A stretch of DNA of 64,000 bases from Acholoe squamosa (GCA_949317995.1 OX439049.1:1-64000); one strand, 5' to 3'. Numbered from the stretch's first letter, positions 31,101 to 40,571 are shown. Notes: generated from the sequence alone by a model not told the origin. Program-made: numbers and translations.

Positions 31101-33002
31101 GTTGTATTTCAAGTCGGTCATGTCTTGTAGTCCATTGTAGTGTGACAGAACGTCTGCCAAAGCTGAGGAACCTTCGTTTTTAAGTACCCCATATGCTTTG
31201 TACAAAAGAAAGCATAAACAGTGCATCCCATCACGTTGATAAAAGGGAATAAACCCACAAGTCTCACATGTGTAAGTTACTTCTTCCTCTGGAACCACCG
31301 TCGTCCTCATTACTTTAAGGCAGCTGGGATATGGACAGCCCTTAATCTTAGAATCCAAGCACACTTTGCCTTTTCCCCCAACAATGTGTAGTGCATTCAT
31401 AAGAAACATTCTCTTGAACGCCATTGGGTCATAGTGAAATTTCGAAAAAATGTGTTGCATGACACTAAAATTGCCTTTTACGATATTTCGTCCACAAACA
31501 GCTTTCAATTTAGAATTCTTAGGGGTGGTATTTATTTCTGTGTCAGTCACGTTTCCAGATCCGGAGGTATTTTCTTGGCGCCATTCTGCTGCATTGTGAA
31601 ACATGTCGACGTTAAGTATATCATCTTTGTAGCTTAAAAGTTTAATCAATTGAAAAGGCGCCAAGCACATAACTTCTCTGCCAATGTTATCTTTAGTGTT
31701 TTCTTCTTCATTTTTATTTTCTTTCACGCCACGGATGTTTTCCACAATGTATTGGGATAACGGTTTAGGCCAAGGCAGTGAAGTTTTTAGCAATTCACCG
31801 TCTGGCTTATCTGTCCTGTAATACATGAGCGACACTGGACTGTAACCGCTTTTTAGTGCTGCCAAACACAAGTGGGTAAGATGGTCTGCCGCTTTTATAC
31901 CCGAAACCGGTTTTTGTTTTTCCCTGAGGTACATTTGAGATATTAAGTTTAAGCGTGATATAAGGGGACAACTTTCACTCAGGTTTTCTTTGCTAGGATC
32001 TTTAACAGGTGTTACATGTTCAGACAATACTGCAGACGCAAGTCCACTAGCAAGAAACAGTAAAGGTGGCAGCATAGTACACTCTGCTGGTGTACAAGCC
32101 ATAGTTTTTACCACACTGTTAAATTTTTCCAGGAGATTGTCTTTAATATACATACCATCGCCATACAACTGAGGCACAGCGTTTGGTTTCAACAAAACAT
32201 TGTTATTTCTAAGAAGCCAACGACAGTGTACTTGCGTGGGAAAAAGCCGTTCGTTGTCAACCTTTAACATTGTTTTTTGGGGCATGACATGTAATCCGCA
32301 GTCTTTGTATCTATAGTGATCTTTTTCCGAACTTAAAACAAAGAGAGAGTAGTCAATCGCCGCTTTGGGATGGCATGTCATGTACAGGACATGGTCTTTT
32401 CTGTCGCTGACGTCTATTTCACTGAAAAAGATCTCAAACAACTTATCTGCATGACGCGGATGAAGCGATTCCACCGACGTAGCATCTAAACCATGAGCAC
32501 CTGCAGAGGTGGCATATTTCATGTTATCCCCTTCGATTTTTTTTTCCCTCAAAGCATCTGCTAAAGATTTTATAATGTGATCGTACTCATGCACACCTTC
32601 AATAAGCTCTTCTGATTTATCCACGTGGTGTGCACCACTGAGAATTATCACTTTTTGCATAAATCGGGTGCCCAAACTAAGATCCACACCATCGGTGTTA
32701 TCGTCGGAAAGTTCTATATTAACTGGAAAAAGAGGTGTAATATATCCGGGTGTCATGTACTTAAGCAGGCCAGATCCTACATTGCGGCCCGGCCCAAAAC
32801 TCACTAGCTCGTAGTTCAAACTGTCCTCCGGTGTTACATTTTTAAACACGTCCTTGTGAGCTGCAATCAACAGTCCGTCATATGGTTGTATGGTAAATTC
32901 CTTTGAAAAATGAGTGGTTATTGCAGTTGAAACTGCTTGTAACCTCTTTTGGTCTCCACTAAGTCCGTTGATGTTGGTTTTAACTGAACACTGTTGCGCC
33001 AT
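28140..33002 (-). CDS. Large zinc-finger, acidic-tail protein (candidate ssDNA-binding protein)
   Basis: 1,620 residues from the first ATG, the largest gene in the window. At about residues 545-605 it has a Cys cluster (CPYPSC...CETCGF...HCLC) that could bind zinc. Two acidic low-complexity stretches occur; the last is a run of about 15 Asp before NDL at the C-terminus. No helicase or nucleotide-binding motif was found. Herpesvirus major DNA-binding proteins are large nuclear proteins with an internal Cys/His zinc site, and a primase and helicase are present nearby, so a single-strand DNA-binding role is my best guess; a capsid or tegument protein is possible. Divergent from the 33224 gene. 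Confidence 0.55.
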   Translation of the reverse strand: MAQQCSVKTNINGLSGDQKRLQAVSTAITTHFSKEFTIQPYDGLLIAAHKDVFKNVTPEDSLNYELVSFGPGRNVGSGLLKYMTPGYITPLFPVNIELSDDNTDGVDLSLGTRFMQKVIILSGAHHVDKSEELIEGVHEYDHIIKSLADALREKKIEGDNMKYATSAGAHGLDATSVESLHPRHADKLFEIFFSEIDVSDRKDHVLYMTCHPKAAIDYSLFVLSSEKDHYRYKDCGLHVMPQKTMLKVDNERLFPTQVHCRWLLRNNNVLLKPNAVPQLYGDGMYIKDNLLEKFNSVVKTMACTPAECTMLPPLLFLASGLASAVLSEHVTPVKDPSKENLSESCPLISRLNLISQMYLREKQKPVSGIKAADHLTHLCLAALKSGYSPVSLMYYRTDKPDGELLKTSLPWPKPLSQYIVENIRGVKENKNEEENTKDNIGREVMCLAPFQLIKLLSYKDDILNVDMFHNAAEWRQENTSGSGNVTDTEINTTPKNSKLKAVCGRNIVKGNFSVMQHIFSKFHYDPMAFKRMFLMNALHIVGGKGKVCLDSKIKGCPYPSCLKVMRTTVVPEEEVTYTCETCGFIPFYQRDGMHCLCFLLYKAYGVLKNEGSSALADVLSHYNGLQDMTDLKYNKEKTSYKTVHNFTVNETRSSSGHFGKIAIRHQGRVNGFKGQKKPNQSDIAGKDGLSEGTNMVENENKDPQDPIIPGENKDLLSTYQEGKHLSWLVKNVKAKMKREVTLSEPETQMLEADLKGAFLFDKQYLWVRSDGQGNNTVEPRDLRASVTGTVNDCNERLKTVLLTDAKPLIPLMKADPTPVMLRQAKVLNTDYVSIPPASKAGHSKAYNHNTGWETDHDEDDDNDENCQKNGNMLGKKGEMQYDTSTMYCKVSGEPKNKRVKICDDNKLKDFNSNHKMNDFVRSLLYKVTCDESIPQNVKTKHFSLPFARIIKKWKKNPAVKKAQFMLAVNKILFGCNPQDDKILGNDDSNSILARIMTSFLKRIPVFISKVHTTVAELLDMTPEELDTDYSQIVHNTKRTKKEFLSWIDLHGGDSLNNRSSMLSCYEIIRHTLESRSCILASELQPKEDNVKAQLADSSGPYAELIEGTAKIHVPTFGTGTEQLTMRVSEKPATDVTVNYSVYLPMKLKIALDATEFAYKESSAVTTMEAVDDETDYYGNGLEGIFVPQNLLNTSSSGFSLVDTPRSPEELATILRDENLKFTRVGTPQFMDITKKNDLIKIVSHYISSRKSPTLGGDNNLVMHEFFLMVRNALLQSLNNMKRVVEILSEYVDVEKDIFDKTFNALANSVITYKSVARIFETVAKNDVTLASGLYVLMLASELYSPATEVKLGVSDLERDNHALLSIVAASLRLFVGSDDCNINVRKAESKQERLKPTITSYFGDNGKKFTSSTDVKRPQASQIMMLMNMSSYTSTHGNSTVYTTARGGGSITSSVAPVLHAVVKTCSGGQHNHVACIPLVKVNNRVLEKTVHAISLEIESRSLDAFISYALKNLSTIMPGLVSYYKPWLPTTPEECSEEQVYESCLKAHRVDEKEGKLFKTMLLPHICTALRGCFDASKQLDGFEFNPAMINGSLCDNIWLDSDDDDDDDDDDDDDDNDL

Positions 33003-33223
33003 AATGGTAAAGGTATATTTTGTGCAGTACACAATCTTAGTATTTCAACACGTACAGAACTGATGTTCGCTCTCTCAAAAACTGAAACAGTGTGTCATCC
33101 TCCTAAGGCATCTTTTTCTCTTATATAGGCACCTGCCTCCTGGGTTAAAAAACCCCGCCCACCCACGTTTACACCTTTGGAACACCGCCATCTATATGGT
33201 TGCAGTAACAAACTTCAAATAAG
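33003..33223. promoter_or_regulatory. Divergent promoter region
   Basis: 221 bp between two diverging large genes. ttatata at 33121-33127 reads TATATAA on the minus strand, about 120 bases before the 33002 start. No clear TATA box was identified for the plus-strand gene at 33224. Confidence 0.5.
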
Positions 33224-35437
33224 ATGGATGATTTCGAGCGCTGCGTAGCGTATATAGTTTCCACAGGCAACGGATTTATTACAAAGGAAAAATCATGTCT
33301 TACAGTTAGCACAAACGAAAGTAAACTAAAACATTTCTTAAATTCAAACCACGCATATCTTTTGTTACATAGTAACAAAAATGAAATTGTAACATGGGGT
33401 GTGGAGGTTAATAACGTTTCAGATCTCGCACCTCCTCTTCAGGAATACAAACGCACATGTGACTTACTTTACGGGTTTATGTCATTAACAACCCAACTTT
33501 CCCCTAACGTGTTACAGTTAGATCAGTGGCCTTCTTTAATTAAGGAAAAATGTCTGCCTGCAACGGTTAAGAAACGTCTCCCAGACGGTGATTTAGAAGG
33601 CAGTGACGATGAAAACAACAGCCACATACCAAATAAAATCATAAAGGATATGCAAGACAATGAAGCAAAAACAAAAGTACAACTTTCAAAACCCAAAAAA
33701 ACTAAAATGGAGTACCGTTTTAAGCCTCAAAGAAATTTAATAGACGGTTTCATAACACAATACCAGGAAATTATAGAAAACCTTGCACCTAAGACTGATT
33801 CACATGCTGTTTTGCAATGGGGTATAACGGAAGCCATACTAGAAAAATCCCTTAATCCATTTAGATGCTTACCTTTATTACCTTTTGAAATAACTCCTAA
33901 CGAATGGCTGCACAGTGAAGTTAAGGGCAAAAGTATACAGGACATGGCAGAGGCCGTGTTAAACCAAGAAACATGTTTAGTGGGCAAAGTTTTATATAAA
34001 AATGCAAAAAGTGGTTGCGTGGTTGCAAAATCAAATTCTATGCCTTGGCCAACAGTGCATTTAACTGACATTGAACGTGAACGTCCTGAAAAAGAAAGAC
34101 CAGACGTTTTTTTACTTGCTTTGTTTTTTTATTTGTATGCTGGAGGTAAAATGAACGGCTTAAAAGTCACCGACGCTCATTGTTTGCACATTTGCCTTTC
34201 AGATGCTGTTCAAGCAGCGCTAAATCAAGAAAAAAATCAAAAAGACGCTCTTAACCGGTACAAAGAGACACTGGTGGAAATTACAAATGGGCGCACAAAT
34301 CATGAAGTCCTAGACTCGTTTAAAAGCATATCGGACATGGCCAATTGCGTTGATGTCTGTTCCAAAACATTAAAGTATGACATACCAACAACATACACCC
34401 ATCCCGGTACTGGAAAGGTCATTAAGCTCGCTCATACAAAAGCACCGGACGGTAGTAGCAAAGTGGTAGCGCGTTGGACAAATATTGTAGTTAATCCACC
34501 GTCAGCTAACTATTTGACAAGTTCAAATATTCGCAATGCGCTATCATTGTCGTCAGTGAAAGAAAACAAACTAGTGGATGTTGCAGGGATAAAGGCACTG
34601 TGTACTGAAAGCGGGGTGTCTCTGTCAGAAGCCATTCTTGCCTTTGCAGACAGATCACTGGATACACACGCGTTGCTTTCTACAGTACCTTCGGATCCTT
34701 ACACATGGGGTATTTTTGTAGAAAACGACACGAAGTTAGATTTAATTGCCAACACAGCCTTTATTGAAACATTAAAAGTTCAAATGGCATGTGCCAATTA
34801 CATGTTGGTCGGTACCATGCCTATAACAAATGATAAAAAGTTAACTCCCTGTAGCATAGTTTACGGTGATATGAAATTCCATTTAGTAACTGCTAGACCC
34901 ACTTTATCCGACACAGCTTTCTTGAAGTCTTTAAACACAAACGCTCATTTACGATTGTTACTCGATGTAAAAGAACCCCTCGTGAGCAATTTGCTCGATA
35001 TCGATATGACTAAATCCGACTTCCTTCTCTCGGCATCTAAGGGCCAGCTAAAAAAATACTTACCCCAAACCGATTTCTTACAATCTAAGCACGACACGAG
35101 GTTGCATGAAACCCTCCATGACTTATTTAAAAAAGGTGAATGGAAACACATGAAATGTAAAGAAAACCTTTATTTAACTTTGTATTCCGCCGCACAGCTG
35201 TCTGGCACTTTAGAAAGGGACGTCACAGATTTTTTCAATGAAAACAAAAACACGACATTAAACATTCCATTTTACTTTGTTAGAGGTTCATTGTTTCCCT
35301 TTTATTTTATACATGCCTATCAACCAAACAAACACACGGTGTATAAAATAAATGAAGATGACTTAAATGTCATTCAAAAATGCAGTGACCTAACAAACAT
35401 GATAACCAGTTACAATGCTCCGGCCCTTCTAGAATAG
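33224..35437 (+). CDS. Unknown protein, 737 residues
   Basis: Not recognised. It starts ATGGATGAT after aag. The first 120 residues look globular, followed by a charged linker (about 125-170, Lys/Asp-rich) and a long globular region to the end. There is no signal, membrane segment or clear catalytic motif. Its position, between the large zinc-finger protein and a 245-residue protein on the same strand, would suit a capsid-assembly, packaging or tegument gene in a herpes-like genome, but nothing in the sequence proves that. The frame is intact. Confidence 0.65.
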   Translation: MDDFERCVAYIVSTGNGFITKEKSCLTVSTNESKLKHFLNSNHAYLLLHSNKNEIVTWGVEVNNVSDLAPPLQEYKRTCDLLYGFMSLTTQLSPNVLQLDQWPSLIKEKCLPATVKKRLPDGDLEGSDDENNSHIPNKIIKDMQDNEAKTKVQLSKPKKTKMEYRFKPQRNLIDGFITQYQEIIENLAPKTDSHAVLQWGITEAILEKSLNPFRCLPLLPFEITPNEWLHSEVKGKSIQDMAEAVLNQETCLVGKVLYKNAKSGCVVAKSNSMPWPTVHLTDIERERPEKERPDVFLLALFFYLYAGGKMNGLKVTDAHCLHICLSDAVQAALNQEKNQKDALNRYKETLVEITNGRTNHEVLDSFKSISDMANCVDVCSKTLKYDIPTTYTHPGTGKVIKLAHTKAPDGSSKVVARWTNIVVNPPSANYLTSSNIRNALSLSSVKENKLVDVAGIKALCTESGVSLSEAILAFADRSLDTHALLSTVPSDPYTWGIFVENDTKLDLIANTAFIETLKVQMACANYMLVGTMPITNDKKLTPCSIVYGDMKFHLVTARPTLSDTAFLKSLNTNAHLRLLLDVKEPLVSNLLDIDMTKSDFLLSASKGQLKKYLPQTDFLQSKHDTRLHETLHDLFKKGEWKHMKCKENLYLTLYSAAQLSGTLERDVTDFFNENKNTTLNIPFYFVRGSLFPFYFIHAYQPNKHTVYKINEDDLNVIQKCSDLTNMITSYNAPALLE

Positions 35438-35557
35438 TTTTGCAGTTTATTAAAAAAAGTTAAAAATAACTTACATATCATCGCGGCTACATATTACAAT
35501 ATCATCATACCTAAAGATTTGGCAATAGGTATTCTAGACTACGAAATTGGGGAAAGG

Positions 35558-36295
35558 ATGCTTACTCAGTTAATAGAAGTAAAACTCCTCTCCCTTCTTA
35601 AGCCTAACACTACAAGGCAAACTATGAACATCGTCGAACATTTAACTGAAGTCTGTCCGTCATCCTCTATGGAACCACTTGATTTACAAAATGAATGCGT
35701 TCTATTCATTAATGGTACTAAACTATGCAAACCTACGCTTTACATATATAAAGGTACAGAAGCATCTACGGTTTTAATAAACAGTTTATTTAATGTGTGG
35801 CTAGGTGCAACCTCAAACAATGCAGGTTTTTTGCTCCTGCCATCAAGTAAAACACACGATTTAAAAATGGAAACAGACTTTGTAACAATGCCACCCCATT
35901 GCCTTACATTAGTAGCCACGGATGCAATACAGGAGTTTACGCCATTGCTACCTGTAAAAATCTATGGTAGCGTCGCTAAAAATTCCACTTCGCCCCCCGT
36001 ACTTCAAACTTTACTTTTGCATTGGTTAAACAATATTGACTCTTTAAACCCATGTGATATTTCCTACATAATAACCCAACACGCTTTAGCTGTTTTACAG
36101 TTTGGTTCACCACACGACGCACGTGTTTTCAATCCTTCTTACACCGGTTTAAACAAGTTAACTAATTCACTTCCTGACCACATTTCAAATTCACTTTTAA
36201 ACCACCTTGTACTCGGATCAAATGACAGGTATGGCTCTGTTAAGGTAACAAATGATCGATTCGCTACACTGTTTAACAATAAAAGCTTCTTGTAA
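35558..36295 (+). CDS. Unknown protein, 245 residues
   Basis: Not recognised. The frame is open from a TTG at 35519, but the first ATG is at 35558. It is rich in Leu, Ser, Thr and Asn, without signal peptide or membrane helix, and ends LFNNKSFL. It lies downstream of the 737-residue gene on the same strand with a short gap and converges with the Rep-like gene, whose stop lies only 6 bases away. Size would allow a small capsid or triplex-type protein; this is speculation. Confidence 0.6.
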   Translation: MLTQLIEVKLLSLLKPNTTRQTMNIVEHLTEVCPSSSMEPLDLQNECVLFINGTKLCKPTLYIYKGTEASTVLINSLFNVWLGATSNNAGFLLLPSSKTHDLKMETDFVTMPPHCLTLVATDAIQEFTPLLPVKIYGSVAKNSTSPPVLQTLLLHWLNNIDSLNPCDISYIITQHALAVLQFGSPHDARVFNPSYTGLNKLTNSLPDHISNSLLNHLVLGSNDRYGSVKVTNDRFATLFNNKSFL

Positions 36296-36300
36296 CTACA

Positions 36301-37728
36301 TCACTCACTGATTTTAAGGTTAATGGCTTCCACTTCTGTAGGTAAATTTGGCATCTTTAACTCGCGGGACATTTCCATCTCAACAAGTTCATTTAACACC
36401 TTTGTTTGAGCGCTGCATTGCATTTGAAAAAATTCCCTCCACGACAAATGGCTGTTGTCTGGAAATGGTCCAAGGCAGTCCTCCAACATTTTCATAAAGT
36501 GTTCGTTTTTCTCTGTGTGACCAATACCTGCAATGTTTCCAAGCATGGCTTCAAACTTCTCTTTGGCTCTCATAACAAAAACAGTGTTGTTTGCCACAGT
36601 GTTAAATACGGAAGACTGCTGGCAGCTGGCCACAGTGTCAGCATACAATCTTTCAATTTCATGGCCAAAATCTCCCACCGTCCACTGCATGGCAATCTTG
36701 CAAGAACTCCTGTCCGTTTCAGCAGAACCGTGCAGACAAGCAATGTTAAATCGTTCCTCAAGGGAGAGCATGCTGTGTTCTGGCATCAAATGCCTTCCGC
36801 TCACCCTATCAAATTTGCCAAATAATTCCCAAATGGAGAACTGGGACAAAACAATCAGCTGAACGTCTTTCCTAGGAGTGTAGTATGTCCCGTTGTAATA
36901 CACAGGCAAACCCTCTCCGCTGGTTAGGGCCATAATTTGATTTAAGTCCACGTTTGCCAATGTAGGTAGGTCAAAAATTAGAAACTGTGCAGAAGACGGC
37001 GGTGGAAAAAGACAATCAGTTACATAGTGAGCATTGAATTTCTCCACAATATCACTAAAGACGTGTGATCTCTCAAGCGACACTTGTTTTGCCTCAACGG
37101 GAGACTTGTGCTTGGAATAAACGTAGTAGTGCCGTTTTTTAACGGTGGTGTTGTTAGGATATCCAGTTATAGTAACGTCCTTTAATTGCAGTCTTCCAGT
37201 GCCATAATAGCTATACCAATCCTGACGCATCTTATCATGTCCAAAGATCAAATTGTATGGCCCGTTCAAATCGGCAAAATGTCCAACCGGTGGTAAATCC
37301 TGAGGAACGGTCTCTTTAATCTTTAACACGGTAGCAGGACAGTTTGCGATAAGAAGAATCCAAGAGTCGTTGAAACGATTTCCCAACCTAAATAATATAC
37401 GGTCGGGATCGAATCCGTTTTTAAACTCTTGCTGTATCAAGTGTTCCGGCTTTGTTACCACTCCCTTCGATACATGTCCCTTAGGCATCCATCTTAAGTT
37501 CAAGTCGTCCTTTAATGACTGCATGCCGTGTGGTAGGTGTATCATGTCACCTTTTGTTCCTTTTTGTTTTGCAGACAACATTAACTCTCCCGTGTAGAAT
37601 AGAATGGCATCCTGTATGCTCTTTTTGGTGCAATATTTCTTAAGTCTTTCGAGAAAGGTAGGATGTTGAACGTCATTATAATGAAGCTTAACCCAAAGGT
37701 TTTTCCTCTTGATTGTATACAAAGCCAT
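36301..37728 (-). CDS. Diverged Rep/SF3-helicase-like protein (ATP site lost)
   Basis: 475 residues. It aligns with the Rep-like proteins at 58014, 60307 and 62930 over the helicase region: KKRHYYVYSK, then AQFLIFDLP in place of AQFLIFEEV (Walker B), then RKDVQLIVLSQFSIWELFGKF for the motif C block and SLEERFNIACLHGS. The GFGKTHA Walker A of the paralogues is replaced by HKSPVEAKQVS, so ATP binding is probably lost. It also lacks the acidic LPLxKKLxIDI tail. The frame is intact, which suggests a retained non-catalytic role rather than decay. A TATAAAA box on the minus strand is at 37781-37787. Confidence 0.75.
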   Translation of the reverse strand: MALYTIKRKNLWVKLHYNDVQHPTFLERLKKYCTKKSIQDAILFYTGELMLSAKQKGTKGDMIHLPHGMQSLKDDLNLRWMPKGHVSKGVVTKPEHLIQQEFKNGFDPDRILFRLGNRFNDSWILLIANCPATVLKIKETVPQDLPPVGHFADLNGPYNLIFGHDKMRQDWYSYYGTGRLQLKDVTITGYPNNTTVKKRHYYVYSKHKSPVEAKQVSLERSHVFSDIVEKFNAHYVTDCLFPPPSSAQFLIFDLPTLANVDLNQIMALTSGEGLPVYYNGTYYTPRKDVQLIVLSQFSIWELFGKFDRVSGRHLMPEHSMLSLEERFNIACLHGSAETDRSSCKIAMQWTVGDFGHEIERLYADTVASCQQSSVFNTVANNTVFVMRAKEKFEAMLGNIAGIGHTEKNEHFMKMLEDCLGPFPDNSHLSWREFFQMQCSAQTKVLNELVEMEMSRELKMPNLPTEVEAINLKISE

Positions 37729-37780
37729 GTTTCCTACGTGAGATGCACTGAAGTGAGTACCGCAGACACCTTTTGGGGAT

Positions 37781-37787
37781 TTTTATA
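37781..37787 (-). promoter_or_regulatory. TATA box for the diverged Rep-like gene
   Basis: ttttata on the plus strand reads TATAAAA on the minus strand, 53 bases upstream of the ATG at 37728. Confidence 0.6.
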
Positions 37788-37960
37788 CTCTGGCTGGACT
37801 ACCACCCCTCACCTTACACCCTCTCCTTACTTCAGCTACCAGATACACCCACCCTCCCCCGTAAGCACTCAGTGTAGCCTGTATTTTCACTCATTTGGTC
37901 CTAATCTAAAGAACTGAAAAGAAATACATTCACAAAACAATGGTGAAGTTAAAGCCCTTT

Positions 37961-38375
37961 ATTCCTGGGTGGCGCCACACACTTTTATTTTTGCAACACC
38001 TCCGGTCATTTGTCCTTTTAACCTAACAGAGGCTTACACATGAGACAGTAACATGGAAAAAATAAGTGAAAGAAAGCAACTTGCACTCGACACCGCGGAA
38101 AGGTCAAGGACAATTGAACCTCATTTTGGATAAGGCGTGTGAACGCTGTAACATGCAAAACACTTGATTTCAATAGGATACACTTTACACAGGCGACCAT
38201 GGTCGTGTTTGGACCCCTGGTGTCATAGCATAGAAGTACCCACACTTTCTTCCCAGGTGGCGCCACTTACGCTTTACTAAGCCACGATCACTCGGGGAAC
38301 AACTGAAAGTGAATTTACTTGTCACTGTGAAGTGTGAGACTAAAAAAATGAGTGAAAGAAAGCAACTGGCAGTCA
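37961..38375. repeat. Tandem duplication of a 5' region, about 290 bp
   Basis: ggtggcgccac at 37969 recurs at 38259, and gtgaaagaaagcaact at about 38065 recurs at about 38351, a constant offset of 286-290. The second copy includes the start codon of the 38348 gene (ATGAGTGAAAG); the first copy reads ATAAGTGAAAG and is followed by no long frame. It is therefore a duplicated promoter and 5' end, the first copy dead. Confidence 0.7.
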
Positions 38376-39235
38376 AGAGTACAAACTGGCCTATCATCGT
38401 TCAACCTGATTTTAAACAAAAACAAGCTTTAAACACCTGTCAAATACAAGAGCACTGGAAAAAATTAACCAGGCACAAATGGATCGAATCTTGCCGGGGC
38501 CTGTACGATGAAGTCGAACATAAAGGCAGGGTGGTAGTGTCTTTTGGTATGTGGGAAAAAGAACTTTTGGAATATTTCCTCCTGTCACCCCATTCATGGC
38601 TGGAATGGAAACAGTTTCCTTCGACCGACTGTAAAAATATCGTACCCGATTACATTGCGAGAATGAAACGCCTTCCTGAACTTAAGCAAAAGTGCAAAAA
38701 ACTGGAAAAAACTCTGTGTTTTTTAAAAGGTGGGTTGAACAACATGGACATGCACTACAGACAAGATTTCAACGAGTTAGCACATGTTCCCTGCCATCTT
38801 CAACAAAGCCTGGATAGCATAGGAAATGGTGCAATGTATCCTCTTCCCTTCTTTTCTTCTCACTACAAGTGGAATCTTTATAGCGCAGGATGGATTACAC
38901 GTGAAAAGATAAGATGCTACCTGGCTCAACGGGAAGCCAAAAGAGTGTTAAAAAAATTCAAGTTCGGGGAAGGGTTTAATCTCCAAGGTGCATGTGTTAC
39001 CGTCATAAGAAACCATGAATTAAAACGTGTTAATAAAGACACGGGCACTTTATTTTCTTTGGCTGTAGACAACCTATTAATTCCCAGACTCTTAATGGAC
39101 ATGATAGATCCTGTAGTGGTGCCACGTTTCACCTCAGCTAGCTGTCCCATGTATAAACTTTTGGCAAGCTTTGCCAAGGGACAATGGCTGAACACTCCAC
39201 TGCGTTTCAAGTCATGCGCTGCTTTTTGTTATTAA
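38348..39235 (+). CDS. Unknown protein, 295 residues
   Basis: Not recognised. Starts at ATGAGTGAAAG; a GTG further upstream extends the frame but no other ATG exists. A short Lys/Leu-rich coiled-coil segment (LPELKQKCKKLEKTLCFLK) occurs near residue 115. The C-terminal half has several Cys and aromatic residues and ends CAAFCY. No signal or membrane segment. The 5' end is duplicated just upstream (37961-38110). AATAAA lies at 39326-39331. Confidence 0.6.
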   Translation: MSERKQLAVKSTNWPIIVQPDFKQKQALNTCQIQEHWKKLTRHKWIESCRGLYDEVEHKGRVVVSFGMWEKELLEYFLLSPHSWLEWKQFPSTDCKNIVPDYIARMKRLPELKQKCKKLEKTLCFLKGGLNNMDMHYRQDFNELAHVPCHLQQSLDSIGNGAMYPLPFFSSHYKWNLYSAGWITREKIRCYLAQREAKRVLKKFKFGEGFNLQGACVTVIRNHELKRVNKDTGTLFSLAVDNLLIPRLLMDMIDPVVVPRFTSASCPMYKLLASFAKGQWLNTPLRFKSCAAFCY

Positions 39236-39503
39236 TATAAAGGTTCACACAGTTTTAAGCTGAGAAAAAAATGCTTATCCTCGCAACTATTCAACCACAA
39301 AAATTCAATCCCCACTCGCTTTGTTAATAAAAATACCAAAAAAGCTAAACATGTAAAACAATGCCTTTTTCGTGTTTATATGCTGTTTAATAGTATATTT
39401 TCCTCAGAACAAAACTGTAGGTTAGTTACCTCTGCATAAGGAAATGCTCGTATGTAAATTTAAAATACAAAAACAGGAGTTCACATAACTGTCATGATTT
39501 TTT
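39236..39503. other. Convergent 3' gap
   Basis: AT-rich gap between the 38348 gene and the first Tribbles-like gene, with AATAAA at 39326-39331. The piece around 39375 (tgctgtttaatagta) recurs near 40500 upstream of the other Tribbles copy, a trace of the tandem duplication that made the pair. Confidence 0.5.
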
Positions 39504-40445
39504 TCAACGGTTACAGTACCGAGGAACAACTTGGTCCCCTCTCCGTCCCACCGGCGGTTTATCTTTACTCGAAGAGGGAACCTTTTGATCTCTACTTCCA
39601 CCATATCTTTGAATGTTTTCTACCCAATGAAACCAAGGGTGTAGAAGGATTTCTGTAACTGCTAAGCGTGTCTTTGGATCTTTGGACAACAAACATTTTA
39701 CCAAACAGCAAGCCTGCGAACTAAGTCCATCCGGTAAATTATATTCACACATTCTTATCTTTCGAATCATTTTGTTTACATCTCTGGCAGGAAAAGGATA
39801 AGAACCCGTTAGAAGACAATACAAAATCACTCCCAACTGCCACACAGTTCCTGCTCTCGGACAAAATGCATCTTCGTTGAAATACTCCGGAAACATGTAA
39901 CGGGCTGGAATCCGTCCCTGAATCGCAGCAGAGGTTTTCACTAATCCATCCCTTTTTATTAAGCGACCTAGCACTTCCAGCTTTATTTGAGTTCGTGCAC
40001 CTTTAATTAAAATACAGCTGGCCGTGCCAAGATGTCTAGGGACAATGTCATTTCGGTCAAGAGCACACACTGCCAAAACAATTTGACGGAAAATACGTGC
40101 AGCGTCGGCTTCCTCTAATCCACATCCTCTTTCCGTAATGAGACTATATAAAGTAGTGTTGTATTTCTGCGTGAAAACTAAGACACAGTTATCTTTTTTT
40201 ACGATTTCTTCTATATCGATCACATGCTCCTTTACATTTTGCCATTGTTCTATAAGAAAGACGTTGTTTCTAAGAGGTAATGCTCTGCAACTATATTCCT
40301 TTCCCGTCTCAATGTTAACACAGTTAAATTCTTTGTAAATGCCTATTATGTTGTGATTTAATTTCGTCAGCAAGTAATTCCCTATTTGGTTCCCCACAGG
40401 AGGTGCATATGCATTTATGTGTTCATCACACAATTCAAAAGACAT
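39504..40445 (-). CDS. Tribbles-like pseudokinase A
   Basis: 313 residues. An N-lobe (IGNYLLTKL...YKEF...TGKEYSCRALPL) and C-lobe (GTVWQLGVILYCLLTGSYPF, then KDPKTRL...ILLHPWF) are readable. Catalytic residues are degraded as in Tribbles proteins: the HRD loop reads PRHLG and the DFG position reads VLG. The C-terminal tail holds DQVVP, matching the Tribbles COP1-binding motif, after the HPWF region linked to MEK binding. Cellular Tribbles proteins are scaffolds that bring substrates to the COP1 ubiquitin ligase and modulate MAPK signalling; a virus copy could redirect that. It is a tandem paralogue of the gene at 40572 and intact. Confidence 0.85.
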   Translation of the reverse strand: MSFELCDEHINAYAPPVGNQIGNYLLTKLNHNIIGIYKEFNCVNIETGKEYSCRALPLRNNVFLIEQWQNVKEHVIDIEEIVKKDNCVLVFTQKYNTTLYSLITERGCGLEEADAARIFRQIVLAVCALDRNDIVPRHLGTASCILIKGARTQIKLEVLGRLIKRDGLVKTSAAIQGRIPARYMFPEYFNEDAFCPRAGTVWQLGVILYCLLTGSYPFPARDVNKMIRKIRMCEYNLPDGLSSQACCLVKCLLSKDPKTRLAVTEILLHPWFHWVENIQRYGGSRDQKVPSSSKDKPPVGRRGDQVVPRYCNR

Positions 40446-40571
40446 GACGACCGTTCACCAACACTCAAATGTTCAAGATACACTTACTGTCTATGTTTAC
40501 ATGCTGTTTAATAGTACATTTCCTTCTATAGCAAAAACACTCCTATAACTTAAAGACAGTTTACATGAGTG

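Noticed and set aside
36406-36862. Plus-strand frames opposite the diverged Rep-like gene
   Set aside because: Shadow frames of the minus-strand gene without any motif.
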